A stretch of 64,000 bases of DNA from Methylophaga marina (GCF_030296755.1 NZ_AP027741.1:2109475-2173474); one strand, 5' to 3'. Counted from the stretch's first letter, positions 46,873 through 56,797 are shown. Program-made: numbers and translations. Notes: generated from the sequence alone by a model not told the origin.

Positions 46873-47219
46873 ATAAATATTAATATCTATATTACAAGGC
46901 TTCTAATATTTGGGCTGAACGCAATTTTAGGTTTTGTGTTGGGTGTAAAACCATTTGATTGCTGAAACAGACTGGTTGCCAAAATTATGTTGGGTAGGGC
47001 AATCTGACAAGCTAATGAGCGCTTATTAATACTTTGTAGCGCTAAGGATTTCCAGCTCAATTCCATATATAGCAGGAATGAAACATGTACGAAGTATGTT
47101 GACGCATAGCTTTAAGATTGAAGAAGCATTGCGCACAGACTTTGAATAACGTTATTTTATCCAGCACCGGGTAGGTACTTGATTGACCCGATGCGATTTA
47201 TTTACATGAGGAAACAGAT
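46873..47219. other. intergenic region between the last cassette and ribH
   Basis: 347 bp with no convincing gene. It contains short direct and inverted repeats (ATAACGTTAT at about 47147-47156) and must supply the ribH promoter. Its first part is AT-rich like the cassette leaders. Confidence 0.35.
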
Positions 47220-47693
47220 TTGGCAGATATACATGGGGCAGGTGTTCGTGACGATATTGATGGTAATGGCTTTCGGGTTGGTATCGTTGTCTCGCGGTTT
47301 AATTCTGAGATTTGCACGGCGCTGTTAAATGCCTGCGTGGATCAGTTAAAAGCCAGCAACGTTCAGGAGCAGGACATTCAAGTGTTGTCAGTGCCGGGTG
47401 CATTGGAAATCCCGATGGTCATGCATGAACTGGCTTTAAAAGGTAACTGTGACGGTCTGGTGGCTTTAGGCTGCATCATCCGTGGTGATACTTATCATTT
47501 TGAAATAGTGGCCAATGAGTCAGCCCGTGCTTGCACAGATATTCAGATAGGGACTGGCATTCCTTTAGCCAATGCCATATTGACGACGGATACTGAGCAA
47601 CAAGCTAAGGATCGCATGACCATTAAAGGTCGTGAAGCGGCATTAGTAATTATCGAAATGATTCAAACCTTAAAGACTTTGCATTCTGAGTAG
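47220..47693 (+). CDS. ribH: 6,7-dimethyl-8-ribityllumazine synthase
   Basis: Condenses the butanone phosphate made by RibB with the pyrimidine to give the riboflavin precursor. The family pattern is complete: VGIVVSRFNSEICTALL, VPGALEIPMVMHELA, ALGCIIRGDTYHFEIVANE. 157 residues. Start is TTG at 47220, preceded by GAGGAAAC. In many genomes ribH is next to ribB/ribBA; here 6.6 kb of accessory genes separate it from ribBX. Confidence 0.95.
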   Translation: MADIHGAGVRDDIDGNGFRVGIVVSRFNSEICTALLNACVDQLKASNVQEQDIQVLSVPGALEIPMVMHELALKGNCDGLVALGCIIRGDTYHFEIVANESARACTDIQIGTGIPLANAILTTDTEQQAKDRMTIKGREAALVIIEMIQTLKTLHSE

Positions 47694-47741
47694 TTTTTTT
47701 AGTGAGTTCATTTCTTTCAATTGAGTGAAGGTGTTGATACA

Positions 47742-47777
47742 GGGGCTTTAGTGGTTTTACCCACTATGGAGTACCCC
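47742..47777. promoter_or_regulatory. inverted repeat upstream of dmmD
   Basis: TAGTGG-TTTTAC-CCACTA (47749-47766) is a perfect 6-bp inverted repeat, enclosed by GGGG/CCCC. Located about 90 bp before dmmD. Could be an operator or an RNA hairpin; no cognate regulator is adjacent. Confidence 0.3.
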
Positions 47778-47855
47778 ATCATGAGAATTTTTATGACAGG
47801 CTGATTTCGGTAAGTTTTTTACATTGAATTCGTTCTATGTAACCGGAGTTAGTCC

Positions 47856-48989
47856 ATGAACAATCCCTTACCCAAAGAAAGCATCACCCGAAACTCTGTG
47901 CTCAATGTTCGTCATAAGGAACTTGGGTCAACACTGGATGGCGAAATATGGAATGGCATGCCCATTCCATGGAGCTATCATTCAGATGTGAATGATGAGG
48001 TCGTTGCTGTCCGCACCCGGGCAGGATTATATGATGTGTCTGGTCTCAACATAGTTAATGTATCGGGGCCAGCCGCATTAAAAATTCTCGACAAGTTGGT
48101 GACCATTGATGTCACAAAGCTCGAACCTGGTACTTCTCGACTGGCTGGTGAAGTAAATGAAGAAGGCGCGCTAGTCGATGACATCATGGTCATCTGTGAT
48201 GACAAAGAACATTACCGTTTATCGCATGGTAGCGGGGCTACTCAGCAAACATTAGCTGAACTTGCCAAAGGCGAAGGTGTTACGGTTGAGCAGGATTATG
48301 ATGTACATATCCTGTCACTTCAGGGCCCACGCTCTATCGATATTCTTGATCCTGAGCTGGATTTCAATCTGGCCGAATTACCCTATTTCAAACATATCAA
48401 AACCACCTTATTTGGTCGTGAAGTGATTCTCGCTCGCGGCGGTTATTCCGGTGAGCGTGGTTACGAAGTCTATTGTTCCGCTGCTGACGCAGTGTATCTG
48501 TGGGACATGATTCTGGAAAAAGGTCAGCCATTCGGTGCCATCCCGGCATCATGGGATTCTCTCGATCTGACCCGCGTTGAAGCGGCCTTACTTTTCTTCC
48601 CGTTTGATATGCCTGAAGGCGACACCACTCCGTGGGAAGTCAATATGGACTGGTGTGTGGATTTAGATAAACCCGGTGATTACATCGGTAAAGAAGCGGT
48701 GCTTAAGTTAAAAGGCAGAGAACGCTTCAAACAAATCGGTCTGGAATGTCGGGCTAAACAAGCGGTAGAAGTCGGTGCGAAATTATTCATTGATGGCAAA
48801 GAAGTGGGTGTCGTGACCAGTGCCAGCTACAGCCAATATCTGATGAAGTCTTTGGCGATGGCCCATATCAAACCGGAATACAGCCAACTTGGCACCACAG
48901 TGACAGTGGCCGACGGTGATAAGGTTAAAGCGACCATCGTCAAAATGCCTTTTTATGATCCTATGCGTGTTCGCACTCACCCTGAGTAA
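47856..48989 (+). CDS. dmmD: DmmD, GcvT-like tetrahydrofolate-dependent subunit of dimethylamine monooxygenase
   Basis: Aminomethyltransferase-fold protein of 377 residues (YDVSGLNIVNVSGPAALKILD, LQGPRSIDILD, GYSGERGYEVY). In dmmDABC clusters it accepts the one-carbon unit released by the N-demethylation and links it to tetrahydrofolate. The glycine-cleavage T protein itself would sit beside gcvH/gcvP, which are absent here. Just downstream (13 bp) of it begins dmmA. Confidence 0.9.
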   Translation: MNNPLPKESITRNSVLNVRHKELGSTLDGEIWNGMPIPWSYHSDVNDEVVAVRTRAGLYDVSGLNIVNVSGPAALKILDKLVTIDVTKLEPGTSRLAGEVNEEGALVDDIMVICDDKEHYRLSHGSGATQQTLAELAKGEGVTVEQDYDVHILSLQGPRSIDILDPELDFNLAELPYFKHIKTTLFGREVILARGGYSGERGYEVYCSAADAVYLWDMILEKGQPFGAIPASWDSLDLTRVEAALLFFPFDMPEGDTTPWEVNMDWCVDLDKPGDYIGKEAVLKLKGRERFKQIGLECRAKQAVEVGAKLFIDGKEVGVVTSASYSQYLMKSLAMAHIKPEYSQLGTTVTVADGDKVKATIVKMPFYDPMRVRTHPE

Positions 48990-49001
48990 ATTGAGGAATA
49001 G

Positions 49002-49609
49002 ATGATGGAAAAAGGTTACTCAATTACAACCAAACCGATATACGGCACCTTGGTCTGGCAAAAAAAGCGACACATCATGTGGTGGTAGTCGGTGGTGAAG
49101 GGGGCGGTAAAGCCTTGCTGAAATTATTCCAGCAAATGGTGCCGAAGCAACCGGTATCCGTGTTTTATCTAGCCGAGGATGATGCAAGTAAAAAATACGT
49201 CAGCACGGTTGAAGACATGTCTGGTGAGTCCATTACTGTTTGCGACTCGCTGGAAGCCTTAACAACATCGCTAAAGACTGAGCTGACCAATTGTTATATG
49301 GGCACACAGTTCTATGTGGCGGGTGAAGAAAAATTGATCTGGCCGGTCGCCAAGGTGCTGACTGAATATGGCGTCGATGACCGTAATATTTTCAAAGAAC
49401 AGACAGGTTCTTTAGCCAGACGCGTGTTCTGCGTGCATTGCGAAACGATTAATGAGGATGTTCACCACAATATTCATCAATGTGTGAATTGTGGCCTTAA
49501 TTTATTCGTTCGTGATCATTTCTCCCGTCATTGGGGTGCCTATATGGGCTTTATGGTCGATGGTGAAACACCCGGCGAGATTCCAGCAGCACAGGAGGTT
49601 TACCCATGA
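49002..49609 (+). CDS. dmmA: DmmA, dimethylamine monooxygenase subunit (single-base frameshift)
   Basis: The subunit has a conserved zinc-like C-terminus: CVHCETINEDVHHNIHQCVNCGLNLFVRDHFSRHWGAYMG (here two CxxC pairs, then LFVRDHFSR). The N-terminus reads MEKGYSITTKPIYGTLVWQKKRHIM from ATG 49002 or 49005, then goes out of frame at about 49078-49083 in a GTGGTGG stretch. Restoring one base joins it to VVVVGGEGGGKALLK. Otherwise translation would have to begin at GTG 49079. Last residue overlaps the dmmB start (ATGA). Confidence 0.85.
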
Positions 49610-50559
49610 GTGCTTTAAAAGTCAAAGTCACGGCTGTTGAACAAGTGGCTGAGCAAATCAAACATTTTACAATGGTCGCTGAAGATGGCAGCCCATTACC
49701 GTACTTCTCGGGTGGCAGCCATGTGGTTGTGTCGATGGATATCGATGGCCGGACTCATCGTAACGCTTATTCTTTGATGGGCCCGACTAACGATAACAGC
49801 GCTTATCAGATCGCGGTGCGTAAACAGGAAAAATCACGCGGTGGCTCCGTGTTCATGCATGAGAAAGTCGAGCCCGGCACTTTATTAGAAATATCGATGC
49901 CGACCAACTTATTCTCGATTCATCGTCTGGCGAAAAAACACATTCTGGTGGCCGGTGGTATTGGTATTACGCCTTTCTTGTCACAGATCACTGATTTAAA
50001 TCGTATCGGCCATGACTATGAGCTGCATTACGCTTATCGCAGTGCAGAACATGCGGCTTTCCGTGAGGAAATTGAAAAGTTATGCGGCGATAAAGCGTTT
50101 TTCTATCCTGAAAATGAAACTGGCCGACTCAATGTCACGGAGTTATTGAGCAAACAACCCTTGGGTTCACATGTGTATGTCTGTGGTCCTGATCCGATGG
50201 TAAATGGTCTGGAATTGATCGCCTCAGAACTCGGCTGGCCTGAAACGTCAGTACATAGCGAGAAGTTCTTAGCACCAGCCAGTGGTGCGCCATTCACTGT
50301 CAGCTTGTTGCAGTCTAATACCGAAGTGGTTGTGCCTAGTGACCTCAGTATGTTGGAAGCGATGGAAGAAGCCGGTATCGATGCGCCTTATATGTGTCGT
50401 GGTGGTGCCTGTGGTCGCTGTGAGGTGGAAGTCGTTGAATGTGATGGTGAGTTAGTTCATCACGATGAATATCTGTCCGATGCTGAGCGTGTCGCTGCTA
50501 AGAAAATTTTACCTTGTGTCTCGCGTGCAAACTGTTCACGCATGGTCATCAATTTGTGA
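49606..50559 (+). CDS. dmmB: DmmB, FMN/2Fe-2S reductase subunit of dimethylamine monooxygenase
   Basis: PDR/VanB-type oxidoreductase of 317 residues. FMN-type beta barrel with HRNAYSLMG, then the NAD(P) domain (ILVAGGIGITPFL, VYVCGPDPMV), and a C-terminal plant-type [2Fe-2S] ferredoxin (CRGGACGRC ... CVSR). It should feed electrons from NAD(P)H to the haem subunit DmmC. Start overlaps dmmA by 4 bp. Confidence 0.93.
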   Translation: MSALKVKVTAVEQVAEQIKHFTMVAEDGSPLPYFSGGSHVVVSMDIDGRTHRNAYSLMGPTNDNSAYQIAVRKQEKSRGGSVFMHEKVEPGTLLEISMPTNLFSIHRLAKKHILVAGGIGITPFLSQITDLNRIGHDYELHYAYRSAEHAAFREEIEKLCGDKAFFYPENETGRLNVTELLSKQPLGSHVYVCGPDPMVNGLELIASELGWPETSVHSEKFLAPASGAPFTVSLLQSNTEVVVPSDLSMLEAMEEAGIDAPYMCRGGACGRCEVEVVECDGELVHHDEYLSDAERVAAKKILPCVSRANCSRMVINL

Positions 50560-50569
50560 GGAATGAACG

Positions 50570-51610
50570 ATGAATATGGCATTTAATGAAGAAACATTTC
50601 GTGGTGATTTCACGTTTAGAAACTCGCCAGAATCAGTAAGACGTTTTCCTTATCCGTTTGAAGAAGACGAGTATATGTACAGCGTTAACATTGAACAGCA
50701 CACATCTGGTGAGCCTGGTTCTGTGTTTGAACACCCGATTGATGTCGACGAACACTATGTGGCCGAATGTAAAGAACGTGCCATTGTATTAAGTGAAGAT
50801 CACACACGCTGTGTGGCTTTACCTCATATGATGGATGCTCAGTGGGATACGCTGGAATTAGTGATGACATCACTATCAGAAAGCTATCCATCTGAGTTTC
50901 AGTTAACTATTGATGGTGATAACTGGCACTGGGTGAATAAGCCTCTAGGCATTGAAGATCACTTTGTATTTGGCGATGTGTCTACCTTACCGATGGAGCC
51001 ATTTGAATATGTGATGCGTCAGGTTCAGGGTGACTGGGTGGTCATGGATCAACGTGATAATGATCTCTATGCTGACTTAGGTATGGTCACAGGTCAGGCC
51101 GACTGGTCAGTGGCTTTTGATGCCGGCATGTCATTTAAAGAATGGCACGCACCTGTGCCTCATGCGCCAGAGATGGGGATTTTTGATCGCGCACTGAAAT
51201 ATTTATTACACCTGCAATATGGCAGCCCGGTTCGTCGTACTAACTGGCGTATGTGTGTGAATCCACGACTTGATACTTCATCAGAAACCTATGATGTGTG
51301 GGGAACAGATAACGTGTCGGCTACCAAAGAAAACGCCGGTGACAAAGTCTTTTTACGTGTAGAGCTACAAGCACTATTCAGGCTGCCACGAAGTAATGCG
51401 ATTGCCTTTAGTATCCGTACTTATATGGTGAGTTTGGCAGACTTGGCTACTTACCCACGTTGGGCGAAACGTTTGAACCGTGTTTTACGCAGTCTGCATC
51501 CGGACCTGGCGGAATACAAAGGTTTGAACAGCTTCAAACAACCGGTACTGGATTGGCTCGAACCATTGGATGATGGCGCCTTTTTGGAAAAAGGTGTTCA
51601 TCCGGAGTAA
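50570..51610 (+). CDS. dmmC: DmmC, haem-dependent oxidative N-demethylase (DUF3445) subunit
   Basis: Catalytic haem subunit with a PAS-like DUF3445 fold. Markers are FTFRNSPESVRRFPYPFEEDEYMYS at the start and the C-terminal RVELQALFRLPRSNAIAFSIRTYM. It splits dimethylamine using O2 and electrons to give methylamine and formaldehyde or methylene-tetrahydrofolate. 346 residues. The upstream step from trimethylamine (Tmm) has no gene in this window. A hairpin terminator follows. Confidence 0.92.
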   Translation: MNMAFNEETFRGDFTFRNSPESVRRFPYPFEEDEYMYSVNIEQHTSGEPGSVFEHPIDVDEHYVAECKERAIVLSEDHTRCVALPHMMDAQWDTLELVMTSLSESYPSEFQLTIDGDNWHWVNKPLGIEDHFVFGDVSTLPMEPFEYVMRQVQGDWVVMDQRDNDLYADLGMVTGQADWSVAFDAGMSFKEWHAPVPHAPEMGIFDRALKYLLHLQYGSPVRRTNWRMCVNPRLDTSSETYDVWGTDNVSATKENAGDKVFLRVELQALFRLPRSNAIAFSIRTYMVSLADLATYPRWAKRLNRVLRSLHPDLAEYKGLNSFKQPVLDWLEPLDDGAFLEKGVHPE

Positions 51611-51650
51611 GAGATAAAGCCAGTGTAGTCTTTTTTACTTGTTTCATAAG

Positions 51651-51692
51651 CGGCAGCAGAGAATCATGGACGACTCTCTGTTATTGCTTTTC
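51651..51692 (+). terminator. probable terminator of the dmm operon
   Basis: CAGAGAATC (51657-51665) pairs with GACTCTCTG (51672-51680), 9 bp with one mismatch around a 6-nt loop, followed by TTATTGCTTTTCT. Located 40 bp after dmmC. Confidence 0.55.
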
Positions 51693-51787
51693 TAAAAAAT
51701 ACTAGTTTTAAAACAATTTCTTAAGTTCTCTAAACTCCCAGGCTAAATAGATCAGATTATCTTTATTTGAGCATTCAGTGGATGCGC

Positions 51788-52444
51788 TTATTTGGTCTCT
51801 GGAAATAAGACTATTGGCTGATCAGCATGCCACTGTTCATATTTCACCATGACATTGGCAAACAAATCACTGTGTAAAAATTCACTCAGCCAGTCTCTGA
51901 CCAGGGGATAGGGTGACTGTTCGAACCAGTCTTTATCAACAAAGGCGAACTGACGAATAAAAGGTAATAGAGCAATGTCTGCCATCGTCCATTTTTCAGT
52001 GAGCAGGCAACCATTTTTTGCTAATAAGGATTCCAATTTTTGTAAGGTCGCCTCACCTTGCTCACGGTAATACAGTTCTGGGTATTCTGGGTAACGATCG
52101 GCATATTTATAGCGATCAAGATAATACTTAAACTCACCATCATTATTAGCAATCAGTTCGTCACAGTGCTGTTTTTGTTGATGTGTGAGCGTTTGATACC
52201 ACTCCTCGGGGTCTCGCTTTTCCAGTGCCCAACGCATAATGTCGATACTTTCGTCGATAACTTTTCCTGTTTCGGTCTGTAGAACAGGCACAGTCCCTTT
52301 TGGGGAAATAGCTAATAATTCTGCAGGTTTATCTTTTAATACCACTTCGCGAAGTTCGGTTTTAATACCGCTGGCAGCGAGCGCTAACCTGGCTCGCATA
52401 GCGTAAGGACAACGACGAAAGCTGTATAAAGTCGGGTACCGCAT
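51788..52444 (-). CDS. glutathione S-transferase family protein
   Basis: Thioredoxin-like N-terminal domain (PTLYSFRRCPYAMRARLAL, a CPYA active site, SPKGTVPVLQTETGKVIDES) and helical C-terminal domain. 218 residues from ATG 52444 (MRYPTLYSF). A TTG at 52486 is in frame but adds 14 unlike residues. The CPYA/CPYC form is common in omega-like or glutaredoxin-like GSTs. Divergent from the RND efflux genes. Confidence 0.88.
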   Translation of the reverse strand: MRYPTLYSFRRCPYAMRARLALAASGIKTELREVVLKDKPAELLAISPKGTVPVLQTETGKVIDESIDIMRWALEKRDPEEWYQTLTHQQKQHCDELIANNDGEFKYYLDRYKYADRYPEYPELYYREQGEATLQKLESLLAKNGCLLTEKWTMADIALLPFIRQFAFVDKDWFEQSPYPLVRDWLSEFLHSDLFANVMVKYEQWHADQPIVLFPETK

Positions 52445-52539
52445 TGAGTAAGAATTCCGGTTTGAATAAAACGCCAGTATAGACAATCAAAGCAGATGAC
52501 TGTAAATTAGCAAATTCTAATATAGTTATTGAGAACACC

Positions 52540-53613
52540 ATGGAACAGTCATTATTAAGGTGGACCGCTTTTATCACATTGCTGTTGTCAGCCAGTTTTA
52601 ATATTAACGCGGAGGGGCTGCCCCATACCGAAGCGGTCTATAAAAACTATGCTCGACAGTGGACTTATGATGGCAGTGTTGAAGCTATCAATCAGGCAAC
52701 TGTTTCGTCGCGTGTTTCTGCGCAAGTGGCAGAGATTTTTTATGACGTGAATGACCGGGTAGAAAAGGGCGCGCTGATTTTACGTTTTAACGACGAAGAA
52801 ATTAAAACCCGTTTATGGCAAGCAGAAGCGAACCTGCTGGCCGAACAAGCCCAGTTAAAAGAAGTACAGGCGAGATATACCGAGGCCGCAGCGGAAGCCA
52901 AACGAATCAGTGATTTATACCAACGCAAACAAGTGACACGTTCTGCGCTGGATAAAGCCGAAGCCGATAAAGCTGCGACAGCGGCGCGGGTCAATGTATT
53001 AAATGCTCAAATCAAAGCCCGCCAAGCGGAAGTCGAGCAGGCTAAAGTTGAGCTGTCATATACCGAAGTCCGGGCACCCTATGCTGGTGTGATGACCAAG
53101 CGCTGGATTGAAGTGGGTGAAATGGCAACGCCCGGTCAGCGCTTAATGTCAGGCCTGTCACTGAATGATTTGCGTGTGGTTTTTTCCGTGCCACAGAAAC
53201 AATTAACAGAGGTGATGGCGGCCAAGCTGGATGTGCTTTTACCTTCAGGCGAGCATTTAACACAGCTTGATAAAACCTTCATTCCAGCTGCAGATCCACA
53301 GACTCACAGTTTCCATATCCGTTTGGATTTACCACAAAAAATCAATGATGTTTTCCCTGGCATGACGACTAAAGTCACCGCTTATGGCCGTGAGCAGCCG
53401 GTACTCGTGATTCCAAAACAGGCCTTGGTAAAACGGTCTGAAGTGGATGGGGTTTATGTGCTCGCGAAGCAACAGCTTGTATTCAGACAAGTCAGAGTTG
53501 GGATGGAATATGAAGATGGCTGGGTTGAAGTCTTATCCGGTATCGATGCCGGAGAACAAGTGATGACTCAGCCAGATAGGGCTTTAGTGTATTTGCAGCA
53601 GCAACATGACTGA
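52540..53613 (+). CDS. RND efflux membrane fusion protein
   Basis: Periplasmic adaptor of a tripartite efflux pump. Signal peptide (residues 1-24), a lipoyl half-domain (QATVSSRVSAQVAEIF), a long alpha-helical hairpin rich in Ala, Glu and Gln (residues about 95-165), second lipoyl half (VRAPYAGVMTKRWIEVGEMA) and beta-barrel. 357 residues. Its stop overlaps the RND pump gene by 8 bp. No outer-membrane channel gene is adjacent. Confidence 0.93.
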   Translation: MEQSLLRWTAFITLLLSASFNINAEGLPHTEAVYKNYARQWTYDGSVEAINQATVSSRVSAQVAEIFYDVNDRVEKGALILRFNDEEIKTRLWQAEANLLAEQAQLKEVQARYTEAAAEAKRISDLYQRKQVTRSALDKAEADKAATAARVNVLNAQIKARQAEVEQAKVELSYTEVRAPYAGVMTKRWIEVGEMATPGQRLMSGLSLNDLRVVFSVPQKQLTEVMAAKLDVLLPSGEHLTQLDKTFIPAADPQTHSFHIRLDLPQKINDVFPGMTTKVTAYGREQPVLVIPKQALVKRSEVDGVYVLAKQQLVFRQVRVGMEYEDGWVEVLSGIDAGEQVMTQPDRALVYLQQQHD

Positions 53614-56600
53614 ATCTAAGCCAACATTGGGGATGTCCGGTCGTATCGCCGCATTATTTCAGGACAATGCCCTGACGCCGTTGATGGCATTGCTGGCCTT
53701 ATTGCTGGGGATATTTGCGTTGATGGTGACGCCACGTGAAGAAGAGCCGCAGATTGATGTCACTATGGCAGATATTTTCATTGCTTACCCCGGTGCGTCA
53801 GCCAAGGAAGTAGAGAGTTTGATAGCGACACCAGCGGAGCAGGTGGTCAGTGAAATTGCTGGTCTGAAACACGTGTATTCAGTATCGAAGCCAGGGCTGG
53901 CTATCATCACTGCTCAGTTTGAAGTCGGTGAGAAACGTACCGATGCGATTGTACGTTTATACAATAAAATTTATTCCAATCTGGATTGGCTGCCTGAAAA
54001 CTTGGGTGTGTCACAACCTATTATTAAACCCAAAGGCATTGATGATGTGCCGATTCTGACACTCACTCTATGGCGTGAAAGCCAGCAGGATTCCAGTCAG
54101 TTAAAACAGTTAGCTCAGTCCTTGGAAGTAGAACTGAAGCGGGTTGATGGAACACGGGATATTTATACTGTTGGCGGTGCTGATACCGTAGTGAATATCA
54201 CCTTAGATCCAGAGGCTATGGCGGCATATCACATGGATAATCATCGCTTGAGTCAGGCGTTGGCAGCCGCTAATCAATCGGCTGAGGCCGGGACGACTGT
54301 ACAAAATAATCAAATGACAAGTGTTCAGGCAGGTCAGTTTATCGTTTCCACTGACACGCTGAAATCACTCATTGTCGGTGTTTTTAATGACCAGCCAGTG
54401 TATTTAACGGATGTGGCTGATATTTATCTTGGTCCAGAGCAACCGCGTCAGTATGTGTGGTTTGGCACCGGACCTGCCGCAGCAGACAAACAGATTAAAG
54501 CTCAGGGTGAATATGATGCCGTCACCATTGCCATTGCCAAACAGCCCGGAACTAATGCCGCGGATATTGCTGAGCTGGTTCTGCAGCAGGTAACAGCATT
54601 AAAAGGCGTGATGATTGCGGATGATGTGCAGGTGACCGTCACGCGTAATTATGGTGAAACGGCGGATCAAAAGGCTGATACGCTGATCCATAAACTTATT
54701 TTTGTCACGGTGGCTGTGATTTTATTGGTGTTATTTGCACTGGGCTGGCGAGAGGCCATCATCGTTGGCGTAGCGGTGGTGATTACCTTATTACTGATGT
54801 TATTTGCTTCGTGGGCATGGGGTTTTACTTTAAATCGGGTGTCGTTGTTCGCCTTAATTTTTTCTATTGGCATTCTGGTAGATGATGCGATTGTGGTGGT
54901 GGAGAATATTCATCGTCATATTCAACAAGAAAAATTAAGCTTAAAACAAGCGATTCCAGTCGCTGTCGATGAGGTGGGGCAGCCAACAATATTGGCGACT
55001 TTAGCCGTGATCGCAGCCTTATTACCCATGGCCTTTGTCAGCGGTTTGATGGGCCCGTATATGAGCCCGATTCCGATTAATGCCAGCATGGGCATGCTGC
55101 TGTCATTAATGGTGGCCTATGTCGTGACACCATGGATGGTGTTGAAGATGCTTTCACATTCTCGTTCGGCCAAGCATGAGCAAGTTGCCGAGTCCCAATA
55201 TGACGCGGTTTTTCAGCGTGTTTTGAGCCCCTTTCTATTACATGAACATGCTGCCCGCCGCCGAAAATTACTGTGGGGTGGACTTATTTTGCTGGTTATT
55301 GTGTCTGTTGGTCTGGCAGCAATGAAACTGGTCATTCTGAAAATGCTGCCGTTTGATAATAAGTCTGAAGTGCAGATTGTGATTGATATGCCTGAAGGCT
55401 CGCCATTAGAAAAAACAGCAGCAGTCACCCGTGCGTTGACAGATTATCTGTCGACCGTTGACGATGTGACTGATTATCAGGCCTATGTCGGCACAGCTTC
55501 GCCGATTAATTTTAATGGTCTGGTGCGTCAGTATTATTTACGTGAAGGCTGGCATCAGGCAGATATTCAAATCAACCTCAGAGATAAACATCAGCGTGAT
55601 GAACATAGCCATTCTTTAGCACTGAAGCTAAGAGAACCACTAACAGTGATTGCTAGGAAATGGGACGCGCGTATCAAGGTCGTTGAAGTGCCGGCGGGGC
55701 CACCTGTGTTATCACCCATTGTGGCGGAGTTGTATGGCTTGAGTGAACAACAGCGACAAAATCAGGCATCACAACTTGTTAAGGTGTTTGAGCAAACTGA
55801 TGGCATTGTCGATATTGATAGCAGCATTGAGGCGAAAGCCGACAGACAGATCATTAATGTGGATAGAAATAAAGCGAGCTTATTTGGCCTGAGTCAGCAA
55901 CAGATTGTTGAAGCTATTCAGTTAGCGCTGACTGGCAAGGATGTAGGGTATCTACACGATGATAATGTGAAATACGCCATACCATTGCGATTGCAATGGC
56001 CAATCGAGGATAAAGCGAACCTTGATGCTGTATTGAATATGAAGCTCATCAATCAACAAGGTGATCTGATTCGTTTAGCTGACGTCGTTAATGTGGTGGA
56101 GGAGGAACATCAACAAACGCTTTACCACAAAGACTTACAAGCCGTGACTTACGTCACAGCGGATATGGCTGGCAAGGTCGATAGTCCCTTGTATGGCATG
56201 TTTTCGGTGTATCAGCAATTAGAGAACATACCGATTCAGCAATATTTGGTTTCAGTACCGAGTCTGGCCTTACAAGATTCATTGAAATGGGACGGGGAAT
56301 GGCAAATTACCTATGAGACGTTTCGTGATATGGGATTAGCCTATGCCATAGGCATTATTCTGATTTATCTGCTGATTGTGGCGCAGTTTCGATCTTATTT
56401 ATTGCCCTTGATTATTATGGTGCCGATTCCGCTGACCGTGATTGGTGTCATGCCCGGGCATGCTTTATTAGGCGCACCTTTTACAGCAACATCGATGATT
56501 GGCATGATTGCAATGGCAGGGATTATCGTGCGTAACTCTATTTTGTTAGTCGATTTTATCCGTCAGGCGATGGCTGAAGGCATCACGGCTGAGAAGGCAG

Positions 56601-56797
56601 TAATTGCCGCTGCTGCAACCCGTGCTAAGCCTATTATTCTGACTGCGCTGGCTGCGATGGTAGGGGCGGTATTTATTCTCGATGACCCTATATTTAATGG
56701 TTTGGCTATTGCCTTATTATTCGGAATTCTGGTGTCGACTTTATTAACCTTATTGGTCATTCCGTTGCTGTATTACAGCTATATCAAGACTCGATAA
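53606..56797 (+). CDS. RND family efflux transporter
   Basis: 1063-residue inner-membrane proton antiporter with 12 helices and two large periplasmic loops. Helix 4 carries GILVDDAIVVVEN with the conserved Asp pair. Closer to the HAE1-type (drug) than the heavy-metal type. Substrate unknown. Its last 14 bp overlap the convergent PilZ gene. Confidence 0.95.
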   Translation: MTESKPTLGMSGRIAALFQDNALTPLMALLALLLGIFALMVTPREEEPQIDVTMADIFIAYPGASAKEVESLIATPAEQVVSEIAGLKHVYSVSKPGLAIITAQFEVGEKRTDAIVRLYNKIYSNLDWLPENLGVSQPIIKPKGIDDVPILTLTLWRESQQDSSQLKQLAQSLEVELKRVDGTRDIYTVGGADTVVNITLDPEAMAAYHMDNHRLSQALAAANQSAEAGTTVQNNQMTSVQAGQFIVSTDTLKSLIVGVFNDQPVYLTDVADIYLGPEQPRQYVWFGTGPAAADKQIKAQGEYDAVTIAIAKQPGTNAADIAELVLQQVTALKGVMIADDVQVTVTRNYGETADQKADTLIHKLIFVTVAVILLVLFALGWREAIIVGVAVVITLLLMLFASWAWGFTLNRVSLFALIFSIGILVDDAIVVVENIHRHIQQEKLSLKQAIPVAVDEVGQPTILATLAVIAALLPMAFVSGLMGPYMSPIPINASMGMLLSLMVAYVVTPWMVLKMLSHSRSAKHEQVAESQYDAVFQRVLSPFLLHEHAARRRKLLWGGLILLVIVSVGLAAMKLVILKMLPFDNKSEVQIVIDMPEGSPLEKTAAVTRALTDYLSTVDDVTDYQAYVGTASPINFNGLVRQYYLREGWHQADIQINLRDKHQRDEHSHSLALKLREPLTVIARKWDARIKVVEVPAGPPVLSPIVAELYGLSEQQRQNQASQLVKVFEQTDGIVDIDSSIEAKADRQIINVDRNKASLFGLSQQQIVEAIQLALTGKDVGYLHDDNVKYAIPLRLQWPIEDKANLDAVLNMKLINQQGDLIRLADVVNVVEEEHQQTLYHKDLQAVTYVTADMAGKVDSPLYGMFSVYQQLENIPIQQYLVSVPSLALQDSLKWDGEWQITYETFRDMGLAYAIGIILIYLLIVAQFRSYLLPLIIMVPIPLTVIGVMPGHALLGAPFTATSMIGMIAMAGIIVRNSILLVDFIRQAMAEGITAEKAVIAAAATRAKPIILTALAAMVGAVFILDDPIFNGLAIALLFGILVSTLLTLLVIPLLYYSYIKTR

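Noticed and set aside
47694..47855. Glycine-cleavage context for the GcvT-like gene dmmD
   Set aside because: No gcvH or gcvP nearby and dmmABC follow directly, so it is read as the dimethylamine monooxygenase subunit.
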